Source: Leptolyngbya sp. NIES-2104
GTDB lineage: Bacteria > Cyanobacteriota > Cyanobacteriia > Leptolyngbyales > Leptolyngbyaceae
NCBI RefSeq assembly: GCF_001485215.1
Contig: NZ_BBWW01000001.1
Span: 3,720,001 to 3,784,000, forward strand
Length of the DNA stretch: 64,000 bases
Direction of reading: 5' to 3'
Below are positions 27,951-38,137 of the stretch, one piece after another. The notes beneath the pieces are model-generated. The model saw only the letters and a list, made by a program, of their open reading frames with translations, did not search any database and was not told the DNA's origin. Numbering within the stretch: position 1 is the stretch's first letter; each line of letters opens with the position of its first letter. The translations under genes and the position numbers were made by a program.

Positions 27951-28979
27951 TCAAGAATTTTCCTGATCTCTTGCTTGTCTTGCTGCCAGTCGGGCTTGCC
28001 AGGCTCGAATCGCCATCGCAGTCCTGACCAGTGGCGAAATAAATTCATCACTGCCCGAAACCGATTCAACTTGAGACAACGGATGATGGCTTAGACAGGG
28101 ACGTAAGGTATCGAGATGGGCTTCGAGTTCCAAGGCTCGGAACACATCATCAGCGGATTGAAAGCGATCGCGCATTGCCGCTTTTAGCATCTTGTCGAGA
28201 ATTCGCCCAAAATAATCGCTCACGTGAACGAGATGCTGCCACAAAATCTCACCCGTATAAGGATCGTAGTCTTGTTCAGATGGAACTCGCCCTGATAACA
28301 GATATAGGCAAGTGACTCCAAGCGCGTAAATATCGCTGGCATACACCGGACGCATGGCAATCTGTTCGGGAGACGCAAACCCGATCGTGCCGACAAAATG
28401 CGTCGCAAGCGATCGAGAATGCGGGTCAGAGAATGCAACGCGCTCTTTCACGGCTCCAAAATCAATCAGAACCCAGCGTCCGTCTTCTCGACAGCGCACA
28501 ATGTTCGAGGGTTTGATATCGCGATGAATCACTCGCTGGCTGTGAACGTATTGCAACAGCGGCAAAAATTCCTTGAGAAATTCCTTCACGGCGGCTTCTG
28601 TCCAGACACCGATCTTACTCACGTCTTGCGCGAGTGTCCGACCGCGAATAAATTCTTGAGCAAGATAGAATTCTCCATCGATCTCAAAATAGTCGAGCAG
28701 TTGAGGAATTTGAGAATGGCTACCGAGTTTTGCCAAGGCTTTAGCTTCTTGCTCGAATCGTTGACGAGCTTTTTTCAGGGCTGACGGACTTTGGACTTTG
28801 GGACAAAGCTGTTTAATCACACAGCGGGGCGTTCCGGGAAGGCGAACATCACGGGCAAGATAGGTAATTCCAAAGCCACCCCGACCGAGTTGGCGACTGA
28901 TGCTGTATCGATCGTGCAACAATTCACCGGATTGCGTCAGATCGGCTTGCAGTGGGGAAGGGGTTGTAGAAAAACTCAT
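27951..28979 (-). CDS. Serine/threonine protein kinase
   Basis: 342 residues. A complete Hanks-type kinase domain (about 25-310): glycine loop GRGGFGITY (32-40), ATP-binding Lys56 (VIKQ), catalytic HRDIKPSN with Asp154, DFG with Asp173, GTIGFASPEQ activation segment and DIYALGVTCLYLLSG. There is no membrane segment or extra sensor domain after it, only a short tail, so it is probably cytosolic. The closest type is the compact cyanobacterial SpkB/Pkn2-like kinase. All catalytic residues are intact. Confidence 0.93.
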   Translation of the reverse strand: MSFSTTPSPLQADLTQSGELLHDRYSISRQLGRGGFGITYLARDVRLPGTPRCVIKQLCPKVQSPSALKKARQRFEQEAKALAKLGSHSQIPQLLDYFEIDGEFYLAQEFIRGRTLAQDVSKIGVWTEAAVKEFLKEFLPLLQYVHSQRVIHRDIKPSNIVRCREDGRWVLIDFGAVKERVAFSDPHSRSLATHFVGTIGFASPEQIAMRPVYASDIYALGVTCLYLLSGRVPSEQDYDPYTGEILWQHLVHVSDYFGRILDKMLKAAMRDRFQSADDVFRALELEAHLDTLRPCLSHHPLSQVESVSGSDEFISPLVRTAMAIRAWQARLAARQARDQENS

Positions 28980-29050
28980 GTTGCACCATGCAAATCAGCG
29001 ATCGGAGTGTTTAATACCAAAGTGATTCTTGAGCGTCACAAATCTTGGAA

Positions 29051-29155
29051 GCCCCCTAAATCCCCCACGAGTGGGGGATTTTGAGTGTGAAATCTCTCTA
29101 GAAGTCAAAACTGTTTTAGGTTTCAAAGTCCCCCAGAATGGGGGATTTAGGGGGC
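29051..29155. repeat. MITE-like inverted repeat with C5-TAAAT-C5 ends
   Basis: GCCCCCTAAATCCCCC (29051-29066) and GGGGGATTTAGGGGGC (29140-29155) are perfect 16-nt reverse complements. Each end also pairs locally with a shorter arm (CCCCCAC/GTGGGGG and CCCCCA/TGGGGG). This is a widely dispersed cyanobacterial intergenic repeat type. It lies in the 361-nt gene-free stretch 28980-29340 between the kinase and phosphoketolase starts; I see no convincing promoter in the rest. Confidence 0.85.
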
Positions 29156-29340
29156 GAGAGATCTGTAGCATTAACAGAGTGATTTGGTCTAACCATTCGA
29201 TATTTCTCCAGTTTAGGAGCGTTCTTCGGCATGAAGGCAAATCTTTAAACTTCGTGCTCCGCTCGATTTCTCTCCCTTGACAGAGACGGAAATTCACAGA
29301 GTTTTTCACACTAAGGCGCACCTATTATCCAATCAGGTTT

Positions 29341-31818
29341 ATGACCGTTGCAAATTCCGCTCCCGTCAAGACTCCACTGAGTCCGGATGAACTGCGTCAG
29401 ATGAATGCCTACTGGTGTGCTGCGAACTATCTGTCGGTTGGACAAATCTATTTACGAAACAATCCTTTACTCAAAGAACCTTTAAAGATTGAACATGTGA
29501 AACCCCGATTACTCGGACATTGGGGCACAACACCGGGATTGAATTTTATCTACGTGCATTTCAATCGCTTGATCCGCCGTTATGACTTGAATGCGATTTA
29601 CATTGCTGGACCGGGACACGGTGGACCCGGAATGGTGGCAAATACTTATCTAGAAGGAACTTACAGCGAGTTTTATCCACACATTACCCAAGACGAAGAA
29701 GGACTCGATAAGCTATTTACTCAGTTTTCCTATCCGGGTGGAATTCCGAGCCATGCAGCCCCAGAAACACCGGGATCAATTCATGAAGGCGGAGAGTTGG
29801 GATATTCGATCGCTCATGCCTACGGCGCGGCGTTTGATAATCCGGACTTGTTCGTGTGTTGTGTGATCGGAGATGGAGAGGCGGAAACGGGACCGTTAGC
29901 GGGAAGCTGGCACTCGAATAAGTTTATTAATCCAGAACGAGATGGGGCAGTGTTGCCGATTCTGCATTTGAACGGCTACAAGATTGCGAATCCGACTGTT
30001 TTGGCGCGACTAAGCGATCGAGAATTAGAGCATCTTTTCATGGGTTACGGCTACAAGCCTTATTTTGTTAAAGGTGATGATCCCGCAACGATGCACCAAT
30101 TGATGGCGGCAACGCTCGATGAAATTGTGCAGGAAATCCAAGGGATTCAACGAGAAGCGAGAACACACGGATTTAAGCAGCGTCCACAGTTTCCAATGAT
30201 AGTTTTGAGAACGCCGAAAGGGTGGACGGGTCCGAAAATCGTCGATGGGGTTCAGATCGAGAATACTTATCGAGCGCACCAAGTTCCGCTGTCTGAGATG
30301 GCAAGCAAACCGGAGCATCTGAGAATGCTCGAAGAATGGATGCGGAGCTATAAGCCAGAGGAACTCTTTGATGAGAAGGGCAAGCTGGTGCCTGAACTCG
30401 CAGAACTTGCACCAAAAGGCGATCGCAGAATGGGAGCAAATCCTCACGCCAACGGTGGCGTATTACTCAAAGCGCTGAAATTGCCCAAATTCGAGGATTT
30501 TGCAGTTCCGGTTGATTCTCCTGGACAAGTGGAAACCGAATCGACGCGAGTTTTGGGAAAATTCTTACGCGATGTAATGCGTCTAAATGCGGAGCATCGG
30601 AATTTCCGGGTGATGTCGCCGGATGAGAATAATTCCAATCGATTGAATGCCGTGTTAGAAGCAACCGATCGCGTTTTCACAGGCGAAATTCTGCCGAACG
30701 ATGACCACATCGCGCTCGATGGTCGCGTGATGGAAGTCTTGAGCGAACATCTGTGTCAAGGTTGGCTAGAAGGCTATTTGCTCACAGGACGGCATGGATT
30801 TTTCTCGTGCTATGAAGCGTTTATTCACATTGTCGATTCGATGTTTAACCAACATGCGAAATGGCTAGAAGCGTGTCGGCACATTCCCTGGAGAAGATCG
30901 ATCGCGTCGTTGAACTATCTGTTAACTTCACACGTTTGGCGACAAGATCACAATGGATTCACGCACCAAGACCCCGGATTCATTGATGTAGTGCTGAATA
31001 AAAAGCCAACGGTGACACGAATTTATCTGCCACCAGATGCAAATACATTGTTATCGGTTGCAGATCATTGTTTGCGGAGTCGTCACTATGTGAATGTGAT
31101 CATTGCTGGAAAACAGCCGCAATTGCAGTGGTTGGATATGGAAAACGCGATCGCACATTGCACGGCAGGTGTCGGAATTTGGGAATGGGCGAGTAACGAT
31201 CGGGGCATTGAACCCGATGTCGTGATGGCTTGTGCGGGAGATGTTCCGACTCTGGAAACGTTAGCAGCAGTTGATTTTCTGCGCTATCACTTTCCAGAAT
31301 TAAAGATTCGAGTAGTGAACGTTGTGGATTTGATGACATTGCAGCCGCCGAAAGAGCATCCACATGGATTATCCGATCGCGATTTTGATTCGATCTTCAC
31401 GACGGATAAGCCGATCATTTTTGCGTTTCATGGCTATCCGTATTTGGTTCACCGTCTCACGTATCGCCGCACGAATCACGGTAATCTGCATGTTCGCGGC
31501 TACAAAGAAGAAGGAACGACGACGACCCCGTTTGATATGGTGGTGCTGAATGATTTGGATCGGTTCCATTTGGTGATGGATGTGATCGATCGTGTGCCTA
31601 ACTTATTAACGAAAGGGGCGTATGTCAAACAAATCGCCAGAGATAAACTGACGGAACACAAACGTTATATTGTCGAACACGGGGAAGATATGCCAGAGGT
31701 TGAAGAATGGAAATGGGGATATTACAGTCGTGGTAATACTGGAAAAACGGTGATTCCGCAAACTAAAAGCGGTTCATCCACCCAAGGTGATGACGACACG
31801 ACCAAATCTGGACGTTAG
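29341..31818 (+). CDS. xfp: Phosphoketolase (xylulose-5-P / fructose-6-P)
   Basis: An 825-residue thiamine-diphosphate enzyme that splits xylulose 5-phosphate or fructose 6-phosphate with phosphate into acetyl phosphate plus glyceraldehyde 3-phosphate or erythrose 4-phosphate. Signatures: [11 protein letters not shown] near residues 85-95, [28 protein letters not shown], the ThDP/Mg site [22 protein letters not shown], and [21 protein letters not shown] in the second half. In cyanobacteria it links the Calvin cycle to acetyl-CoA and supports growth in the dark. It is a single-gene unit followed by a hairpin terminator. Confidence 0.96.
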   Translation: MTVANSAPVKTPLSPDELRQMNAYWCAANYLSVGQIYLRNNPLLKEPLKIEHVKPRLLGHWGTTPGLNFIYVHFNRLIRRYDLNAIYIAGPGHGGPGMVANTYLEGTYSEFYPHITQDEEGLDKLFTQFSYPGGIPSHAAPETPGSIHEGGELGYSIAHAYGAAFDNPDLFVCCVIGDGEAETGPLAGSWHSNKFINPERDGAVLPILHLNGYKIANPTVLARLSDRELEHLFMGYGYKPYFVKGDDPATMHQLMAATLDEIVQEIQGIQREARTHGFKQRPQFPMIVLRTPKGWTGPKIVDGVQIENTYRAHQVPLSEMASKPEHLRMLEEWMRSYKPEELFDEKGKLVPELAELAPKGDRRMGANPHANGGVLLKALKLPKFEDFAVPVDSPGQVETESTRVLGKFLRDVMRLNAEHRNFRVMSPDENNSNRLNAVLEATDRVFTGEILPNDDHIALDGRVMEVLSEHLCQGWLEGYLLTGRHGFFSCYEAFIHIVDSMFNQHAKWLEACRHIPWRRSIASLNYLLTSHVWRQDHNGFTHQDPGFIDVVLNKKPTVTRIYLPPDANTLLSVADHCLRSRHYVNVIIAGKQPQLQWLDMENAIAHCTAGVGIWEWASNDRGIEPDVVMACAGDVPTLETLAAVDFLRYHFPELKIRVVNVVDLMTLQPPKEHPHGLSDRDFDSIFTTDKPIIFAFHGYPYLVHRLTYRRTNHGNLHVRGYKEEGTTTTPFDMVVLNDLDRFHLVMDVIDRVPNLLTKGAYVKQIARDKLTEHKRYIVEHGEDMPEVEEWKWGYYSRGNTGKTVIPQTKSGSSTQGDDDTTKSGR

Positions 31819-31855
31819 GAAATCTTGGTTCAAGATGGTTTAATGAATCCCCTAG

Positions 31856-31890
31856 GGTCTTCGATGATCGGAAAATTCGGAGACCTTTTG
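31856..31890 (+). terminator. Rho-independent terminator after phosphoketolase
   Basis: GGTCTTCGA (31856-31864) pairs with TTCGGAGACC (31876-31885) through nine base pairs including one T-G wobble, with a 12-nt loop. TTTTGTGTG follows. It ends 72 nt after the xfp stop. The rest of the 323-nt gap 31819-32141 holds a perfect palindrome CACGATCGTG (31966-31975) and no clear promoter. Confidence 0.6.
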
Positions 31891-32141
31891 TGTGAAATAA
31901 CACTTGTATTTCTAACCCTCTGCGTATGATCAACAAACACGATCGCGCTATTCTTGCGACACATTCACGATCGTGGAACGTCATTACAAAATCTTATACT
32001 GGTTGACATAACTTCTCAAAATGACGCAGAGTGTTAGGTCTTAGGGTGCCATGGCTTCTAAATCTCAAATTTCGCGTACTTAGCAATTCTGGAAACGATT
32101 TCTGCGTCTTCCTCGTAGGTTTTACCCCCCGACAGAGTGAT

Positions 32142-33680
32142 ATGAAGCAGCAACGCACAATCCTGATCGTCGATCGCTCTCTGGTTGACCGACAGACCTA
32201 TCAGCAGTATTTATCTCAGACGGGTGAAGTCGATCACCAATTTTTGCACGCGGATTCTGGTTTTTCTGCCCTGCAAATTTGCCATGATTCCAGTCTCCAT
32301 GCGGTTTTGCTCAGTTCAGATCTCGTCGATTTTCCTGCTCTAGAACTCCTAACCAAGATTGAACCGTTTTTGCCGATCGTCGTGATTGTGCCTGAGATCG
32401 CGATCGCGCATCAGTTTCTACAGTCTGGTGCGAAAGATTACATCCTAAAACACCAAATCACGCCCGAATTATTACAACACACCTTACAAAGTGCAATCCT
32501 ACGACAGCAATTTAGTCATCCGGATCTGACTCAACAATTACGCCGAAACCAAATTGCGCTGAAACAAAGCGAAGAGCGATTGAGACTCGCGCTCGAAGTC
32601 GCTCACATGGGAGCCTGGGAATGGGATTTAGTCACCGGAGTACTATCTTGGTCGCCGAACTACGCAGAACTCGTTGGACTTGATCCGAACCACTGCCCGA
32701 CCACACTCGAAGGATGGGAAGCAACTATTCATCCCCACGATCGCGCTCAAGCCCAAACTCGATTAGACGATGCACTAAAATCGGGTGCTGAGTTACACAA
32801 CGAATATCGCATCGTTAAGCCAACCGGAGAAATTCGCTGGTTAAATTGCAAAGGACAAATCGAGCGCAATGACCAGGGCACACCGATACGAATGCTAGGA
32901 GTCACACAAGATGTGACAGAAATGAAACGTCAAGAGCTACACCGTTCTCGATTACTAAAACAAGAAAAAGCAGCACGAGTTGAAGCAGAAACCGCAAATC
33001 AAAATAAAGATGAATTTCTCGCAGTTGTAACTCATGAATTGAGAACGCCGTTAAATGCGATTTTAGGTTGGGCGAAACTGCTGCGAACTCGAAATTTAGA
33101 TTCGGATTCTATCGATCGAGCTTTAGAAACGATCGAGCGAAACGCCGAATCTCAATCGCAACTGATCGAAGACTTGCTCGATGTCTCGCGGATTATTCGC
33201 GGACGATTGGCGCTGAAATTGATGTCGGTGAGTTTGTATGCGGTGCTTTCTGCTGCGATCGAGGGGGTGAAGTTATCCGCCGAATCGAAACAGCTTCAAC
33301 TCGATTTCAACGCCATGGATCTCGATGCAACCATTTCTGGTGATCCAAAACGATTGCAGCAAATCTTTCTGAATCTACTAACCAATGCCATCAAATTCAC
33401 ACCGCAAGGTGGAAAAATCATTGTGCAATTAACCAGTACCGATACAACCGCACAAATTCGAGTGATGGATACTGGAATTGGAATTCAAGCAGATTTTCTG
33501 CCGCATGTGTTCGATCGATTCCGTCAAGATCAATCGAATGCTGCTTCTGAGCAAGGTTTAGGACTGGGACTCGCGATCGTGCGTCAATTAGTCGAACTTC
33601 ACAAAGGTTCGATCTCGGTCGCAAGCGCAGGCGAAAATCAAGGAACGACTTTTACCGTATGCTTTCCATTGCGAGATTGA
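32142..33680 (+). CDS. Histidine kinase with degenerate N-terminal receiver and PAS domain
   Basis: 512 residues from the ATG at 32142; the frame runs further upstream but carries no homology. Domains in order: receiver-like (5-122), PAS with PAC (about 145-265; MGAWEWDLVTG, EYRIVKPTGEIRWL), HisKA with His298 in VVTHELRTPLN, and HATPase (NLLTNAIKF, DTGIGI, GLGLGLAIV). In the receiver the phosphoacceptor Asp is missing: the strand reads HAVLLSSDL where LLD is expected. Asp11 and Lys98 are kept. It should act as a constitutive or ligand-type pseudo-receiver. No response regulator is adjacent. Confidence 0.9.
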   Translation: MKQQRTILIVDRSLVDRQTYQQYLSQTGEVDHQFLHADSGFSALQICHDSSLHAVLLSSDLVDFPALELLTKIEPFLPIVVIVPEIAIAHQFLQSGAKDYILKHQITPELLQHTLQSAILRQQFSHPDLTQQLRRNQIALKQSEERLRLALEVAHMGAWEWDLVTGVLSWSPNYAELVGLDPNHCPTTLEGWEATIHPHDRAQAQTRLDDALKSGAELHNEYRIVKPTGEIRWLNCKGQIERNDQGTPIRMLGVTQDVTEMKRQELHRSRLLKQEKAARVEAETANQNKDEFLAVVTHELRTPLNAILGWAKLLRTRNLDSDSIDRALETIERNAESQSQLIEDLLDVSRIIRGRLALKLMSVSLYAVLSAAIEGVKLSAESKQLQLDFNAMDLDATISGDPKRLQQIFLNLLTNAIKFTPQGGKIIVQLTSTDTTAQIRVMDTGIGIQADFLPHVFDRFRQDQSNAASEQGLGLGLAIVRQLVELHKGSISVASAGENQGTTFTVCFPLRD

Positions 33681-33789
33681 ACTTTGTCCACCCCGATCTC
33701 AGCAAAGTGCTGTAAATTTTCTATACAAGTAAAGTGTATCGATCGCGAATGGGTCGATCGACAAAAAGCCGTATTTTTTATTTCTGTCT

Positions 33790-34941
33790 ATGCAAACTTA
33801 CGATTGGATTGTGATCGGTGCAGGTATCACAGGCGCATCGCTCAGCTACGAACTCACACAGCAAGGATTTTCTGTACTGCTACTCGATGCTGATCCTGAT
33901 CCTCCTTCTGCAACTCGATTCAGCTATGGCGGAATTGCTTACTGGTCAGGAACGACAGATCTCACTCGTCAACTGTGTGCAGAAAGTAAAGCAATTTATC
34001 AAACTCTATCGGCTGAACTCGGTGCGGATACTGAGTTTCGCGAAATTGACCTACTATTATCAATTTCTCCCGAATCCAATCCTGAAGCTCTGATTCAGAA
34101 CTATTCCCACTTCGCAGATCCACCGAAATTTCTCACTGTTGAAGCCGCTTGTGAACGAGAACCTTTGCTTGATCCGAATGGAATCGCTGGAGCATTGACA
34201 GTTAAACACGGACACATCGATGCTGGAAAAACAGCGCGGGCATACATCGAAGCAATGCAGCGTTCCACGGGAGTTTACAAGATTGCAACGGTAAAAACTT
34301 TAATTTCAGGCGGAGTGAGTACAAGCGACGGAGACTTCTTTGCAGCGAATACAGTGGTATGTATTGGAGCATTGACGCGGCAGTTTTTGAAAGATGCGGG
34401 ATTGTTGATCGCTCAATATTTCACCCACGCTGAAATCATCGAAATTCCCCGAAGCGAGTTACGGCTCAATACCTTAGTTATGCCTGCGGAAGCGGAACGA
34501 TTCAAGCTCGAAGCAGAAGCAACCCGTGACGATCGCGTTTGGGATCAACCTGGACAAGAACCCGCCCCCGCGATTCTTGATGCTGGAGCGGTTCAGTTTC
34601 TGGATAGTCGAATCCTCATCGGGCAAGTCAGCCGCACCTTGACTGATCCAAATGCTGCGATCGATGCGGTTCAAAGTGAAGCCGATTTGCGAACTAAAAT
34701 CAGCCAGGTCATGCCGAAAGTTGGGGAACTTAAAGGAACCTGGCAGCACTGTTTGATCGCATTTAGTCGCGATCGCTTGCCGTTAGTCGGAGCCGTTCCC
34801 GGTGCTGAAGGGCTGTATGTCTTTTCTGGGTTTAGTAATCCATTGGCGCTCGTACCGCCTCTCGCTCGACGATTTGCGATTCAAGCGACATGCGATCGCG
34901 ATCCACTTTTGCAGCAGGTGTTACCAGAGCGATTTATCTAG
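33790..34941 (+). CDS. FAD-dependent oxidoreductase (DAO family)
   Basis: 383 residues with an N-terminal dinucleotide site DWIVIGAGITGASLSYEL (5-22) and a GRxP-like C-terminal FAD segment with FSRDRLPLVGAVPGAEGLYVFSGF. It is a D-amino-acid/glycine-oxidase type flavoenzyme; the middle part gives no clue to substrate. It stands alone between the histidine kinase and, in convergent orientation with a 4-nt overlap, the SpoIID-like gene. Confidence 0.85.
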   Translation: MQTYDWIVIGAGITGASLSYELTQQGFSVLLLDADPDPPSATRFSYGGIAYWSGTTDLTRQLCAESKAIYQTLSAELGADTEFREIDLLLSISPESNPEALIQNYSHFADPPKFLTVEAACEREPLLDPNGIAGALTVKHGHIDAGKTARAYIEAMQRSTGVYKIATVKTLISGGVSTSDGDFFAANTVVCIGALTRQFLKDAGLLIAQYFTHAEIIEIPRSELRLNTLVMPAEAERFKLEAEATRDDRVWDQPGQEPAPAILDAGAVQFLDSRILIGQVSRTLTDPNAAIDAVQSEADLRTKISQVMPKVGELKGTWQHCLIAFSRDRLPLVGAVPGAEGLYVFSGFSNPLALVPPLARRFAIQATCDRDPLLQQVLPERFI

Positions 34942-36548
34942 TTTGAGGCTCGCTCATTTGAGCGGTCTCGCCACAAGGTAATCGAGTTGTTAATCGGTTG
35001 CAGTTGTGTACCAGGGAAATAGAAGCTAAGAATGCGATCGCTTGTCCAGCCCAATCGACCTAGATTGTATGATCCAAACTGGCTCATTCCGACCCCATGC
35101 CCGAATCCGCCGCCTACAAAGACAAAGCCTCTGAGCGTTTTGTTTTTCTCTCTCACCGGATCGACGTAGAACAAGGTACTAGCAGGCGCTTCAAACACCG
35201 TTTGAATGTCGTCTTTCTCAAGCTTGATTGTGCCTGCATCGGTTGTAATTTGCGATTTCAGAATTCGTCCACCGCTCGATCGCTGTGTCACTTGAATGTT
35301 CTGAATCGTTTTGAAATTCGCTATTGGGTGACGAACCGCTTTGAGATAGTCTCGTAGCTCTCGATTCAAGTTAGCTAAAGACACCTCATACCGCCAGCGG
35401 AACATATCGGTGCCGTCTTCGTTAAAGCCCTTCTTCTGATTGATAAACGCTCGGAAATTGCGTTCATCGGCTAAGTTCCGCGCCTGAAGATCCCAGATCG
35501 GATTCACCGAGTCAACGACCGCTTTTAGATAAGGGCGATCCCAGCCGTGCCAAATGTCGTTAAAGCCAGCAGTCACACCGCCACTTGTCGAGGAATAGAC
35601 CGCATCCACGAGTTCATTTTGGTAAGTCAGCACCAGTCCGCGAGTTGCCGCGATCGCTCGATCGGTCGAAGCTGCCGCTCCCTCTAATCCGCGATAAACC
35701 TGGCATTGTGTGGTTGCACAAAGTTGATAGTTATCAATCACAAACCGCCGCACATTCCGCAGTGCATAAGTTCGAGCGAGAACTGCCTGAGCTTCTAAAA
35801 CGGGTTGCGGTGCCCAAGTGCCAATCTCATGCGGTACAACGCCTCTGAGATACGTTTCCACCCCAACAAAATTAACGAGCGTGAAGTTACCGTACGCATT
35901 CGGTTGAATTCGTAGTACTCCACCGTATGGGCGATTGGGCAGATCGTCTTTTTCTCGATCGACTTGAATCACGCCTGATCCCGAAGAGACATCGACCACA
36001 TCGCGGGTATACCGAAACCCGTTGAGTACCCAAGTCGGACGTGGCACTTCTTGAATCACGCGGCTTTCAATTCGGGCAGTTTGAATGCCTTTTGCCTGCA
36101 AGCTTTTTAATAACAATCGCCGCACGAGTGGAGTGTTATACACATCGCGTTTTGCCCAAACTTGCCAGCGATCGGGTTGAGCAATTTCGACCTCAATGCC
36201 TTGTGCTCTCCATTCTTGCGCCTGATCTTCTGCCGACTCAAAACTTCGATGTGTACTGAAGATCACCCGCTCTTCTACCACAGGCTGAGGGAGTTTTTGC
36301 AGCGTGGTTTCAAGCTTTACTTCCGGTGCGGTGAGCGTTTGCGGCTTACCGTTGGTATCAAACCGAATCGTTAAGCGATCGCCCGAATTTGCTTTTAGCG
36401 TCATCGTATCTTTTGTGCGATCGCCAAACCGCTGCATAATTCCGATTTGAATCCCTACATCTTGCTGCGCCTGTGCAGATGTCGCGAATCCGATTATGCA
36501 AGCAATACCGAGAATGAATGGATTGAGTTTAGCCAATGTGAGAACCAA
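34938..36548 (-). CDS. SpoIID/LytB-domain protein, exported
   Basis: 536 residues with a signal peptide (FILGIACIIGFATSAQA, cleaved before QQDV). A SPOR-like region may lie near residues 95-160 (RSFESAEDQAQEWRAQGIEVE). The SpoIID core follows: VGVETYLRGVVPHEIGTWAP, LEAQAVLARTYALRN, CATTQCQVYRG, YSSTSGG and GFGHGVGMSQFGSYNLG. SpoIID enzymes are lytic transglycosylases acting on denuded glycan strands. Cyanobacterial versions are periplasmic and tied to wall turnover or septation. The catalytic Glu is probably that of PHEIG. Confidence 0.9.
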   Translation of the reverse strand: MVLTLAKLNPFILGIACIIGFATSAQAQQDVGIQIGIMQRFGDRTKDTMTLKANSGDRLTIRFDTNGKPQTLTAPEVKLETTLQKLPQPVVEERVIFSTHRSFESAEDQAQEWRAQGIEVEIAQPDRWQVWAKRDVYNTPLVRRLLLKSLQAKGIQTARIESRVIQEVPRPTWVLNGFRYTRDVVDVSSGSGVIQVDREKDDLPNRPYGGVLRIQPNAYGNFTLVNFVGVETYLRGVVPHEIGTWAPQPVLEAQAVLARTYALRNVRRFVIDNYQLCATTQCQVYRGLEGAAASTDRAIAATRGLVLTYQNELVDAVYSSTSGGVTAGFNDIWHGWDRPYLKAVVDSVNPIWDLQARNLADERNFRAFINQKKGFNEDGTDMFRWRYEVSLANLNRELRDYLKAVRHPIANFKTIQNIQVTQRSSGGRILKSQITTDAGTIKLEKDDIQTVFEAPASTLFYVDPVREKNKTLRGFVFVGGGFGHGVGMSQFGSYNLGRLGWTSDRILSFYFPGTQLQPINNSITLWRDRSNERASN

Positions 36549-36731
36549 GGGAGTCGAGCCTCTTTCTATTCAAGGAAGGCGGGTGAAAACCTGTGTCTGA
36601 TTGTAATGGCAATTTTACGAATCAGAGTGTGTCGATCGCGCATTTTTACGGAATCAATTTTTGCCCCAGCTTGCGCGATTCCGGAATCAATTCAATGTGC
36701 GATCGAGTCCAAAATCAATTTTCAGAAATGG

Positions 36732-36760
36732 TTGCAAGTCGAAGTCATTATGAGTATGAT
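36732..36760 (+). promoter_or_regulatory. Promoter for sulfiredoxin gene
   Basis: TTGCAA (36732-36737) and TATGAT (36755-36760) are separated by exactly 17 nt, five of six matches in the -10. The start would fall near 36767, giving a leader of about 20 nt that includes GAGAAGG just before the srx ATG. Confidence 0.6.
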
Positions 36761-36786
36761 ATAGAAGTCGGGTGAAGAGAAGGTTC

Positions 36787-37047
36787 ATGAAAGTTGAAGA
36801 AATCCCTATCAGTCAGATCCGCCGCCCCTTATTTCGGCAGAACGACCAAGAGAAAGTAAAAAATCTCATGGAATCGATCTCCGAAATCGGGCTGCAAGAG
36901 CCGATCGATGTCTTGGAAGTAGACGGACAGTATTACGGATTTTCAGGCTGTCACCGCTACGAAGCCTGTAGTCGTCTCGGACACGAAACGATTTTGTGCA
37001 ATGTCCGCCGCGCCCCAAGAGCAGTTCTTAAACAACATTTAGCTTAA
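36787..37047 (+). CDS. srxA: Sulfiredoxin
   Basis: 86 residues from the ATG at 36787, which has GAGAAGG upstream; a GTG at 36772 is in frame but weaker. The ParB/Srx fold carries the signature FSGCHRYEA with catalytic Cys55, plus IRRPLFRQNDQEKVKNL and the LQEPIDVLEVDG strand. The enzyme uses ATP to repair over-oxidised (sulfinic) 2-Cys peroxiredoxins. The next gene is dps, so this is a small peroxide-defence cluster. Confidence 0.93.
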   Translation: MKVEEIPISQIRRPLFRQNDQEKVKNLMESISEIGLQEPIDVLEVDGQYYGFSGCHRYEACSRLGHETILCNVRRAPRAVLKQHLA

Positions 37048-37055
37048 ATTTCGTT

Positions 37056-37077
37056 CTGGCTACGAGATAATAGCCAG
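37056..37077 (+). other. Hairpin between srxA and dps
   Basis: CTGGCTA (37056-37062) pairs perfectly with TAGCCAG (37071-37077) over an 8-nt loop. No T run follows, so it is not a classical terminator. It may separate srxA and dps expression or protect an mRNA end. Confidence 0.45.
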
Positions 37078-37121
37078 TACTGGAGCGCTCACTCTTTCTC
37101 AGTATTTAGTAGGAGAACACA

Positions 37122-37598
37122 ATGGTTAGTCAAGTTGCAATTGGCATCGAAGATACAAAACGGCAACAGATTGCAGATGGTCTGTCTCGCTTGTTGGCAG
37201 ATACTTACACGCTGTATTTGAAAACGCATAACTTCCACTGGAATGTCACAGGTCCGATGTTTCAAACACTGCACACGATGTTTGAAACGCAGTACACCGA
37301 GCTTGCTTTGGCGGTGGACTTGATCGCAGAACGGATTCGGGCATTGGGATATCCCGCACCGGGAACCTATAGCGAATATGCGAAGCTCAGTTCGATCGAT
37401 GAAACTCCTGGCGTTCCAAAAGCCGAAGAAATGATCAAGCTTTTGGTGCAAGGACAAGAAGCGGTGGTGAGAACGGCTCGATCGTTGTTCCCGCTGGTGG
37501 ACGAAGCGAATGATGAACCGACGGCTGATCTGCTGACCCAACGGATGCAGGTACACGAAAAGACCGCATGGATGTTGCGGAGTTTGCTAGAAGCGTAA
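37122..37598 (+). CDS. dps: Dps-type ferritin-like DNA protection protein
   Basis: 158 residues. The Dps ferroxidase ligands are spaced exactly as in the family: His39 (FHWNVTGP), His51, Asp66 and Glu70. Dps dodecamers oxidise and store iron using H2O2 and protect DNA. AGGAG lies 7 nt before the ATG. It follows srxA by 74 nt and ends in a good terminator, consistent with a stress-induced unit. Confidence 0.93.
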   Translation: MVSQVAIGIEDTKRQQIADGLSRLLADTYTLYLKTHNFHWNVTGPMFQTLHTMFETQYTELALAVDLIAERIRALGYPAPGTYSEYAKLSSIDETPGVPKAEEMIKLLVQGQEAVVRTARSLFPLVDEANDEPTADLLTQRMQVHEKTAWMLRSLLEA

Positions 37599-37618
37599 TC
37601 TTTTACGCTTGAACGATC

Positions 37619-37653
37619 GCTCGAATGCTGGTTGCATTCGGGCTTTTTTGTTT
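37619..37653 (+). terminator. Rho-independent terminator of dps
   Basis: GCTCGAATGC (37619-37628) pairs with GCATTCGGGC (37634-37643), ten pairs with one wobble around TGGTT. TTTTTTGTTT follows directly. It is the clearest intrinsic terminator in the window. Confidence 0.85.
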
Positions 37654-37720
37654 AACAAATGGCGATCCGCCGAAACGAATTACGATCGTTCTCTACCCTC
37701 TTGTAGTTTGGTTCAATCCG

Positions 37721-38137
37721 ATGGGAGCGAAAGATTTATTTCACCATGCTGTAAAAAATGCGCTTCTAAAAGAGCAGTGGTTAATTACAGCAGATCCACT
37801 GAAGATCAAAATTGATGGAGTTAGACTTGAGATTGATTTAGCGGCTGAAAAGGTTCTTGCGGCTGAAAAAGCAGGACGCAAAATTGCAGTTGAAATCAAG
37901 AGCTTTTTGAATGCCTCCGTGATTACTGATTTTCATGCGGCACTAGGACAATTTCTCAACTACCGATTAGCGCTTCAAATGACGGAATCAGAGCGAGTTC
38001 TGTATCTTGCGGTTCCGGTTGAAACATTTACCTCATTCTTTCAAGAGCGTTTTGTACAAGAATCTGTCACACTTTATCAAATTCGGTTGCTTGTTTATGA
38101 TTCAGAAAGCGAGAGGATTATTGAATGGAAAGACTAG
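37721..38137 (+). CDS. xisH: XisH family protein
   Basis: 138 residues from the ATG at 37721 (MGAKDLFHHAVKNAL is the usual XisH beginning); the frame's earlier ATG at 37625 adds unrelated sequence running out of the dps terminator. Conserved segments are EIDLAAEKVLAAEKAGRKIA, VEIKSF and DFHAALGQFLNYR. The E...ExK pattern is like PD-(D/E)XK nucleases. XisH was named for controlling excision of the fdxN element in Anabaena, but many copies, like this one, have no recombinase or element nearby. It overlaps xisI by 13 nt. Confidence 0.9.
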   Translation: MGAKDLFHHAVKNALLKEQWLITADPLKIKIDGVRLEIDLAAEKVLAAEKAGRKIAVEIKSFLNASVITDFHAALGQFLNYRLALQMTESERVLYLAVPVETFTSFFQERFVQESVTLYQIRLLVYDSESERIIEWKD

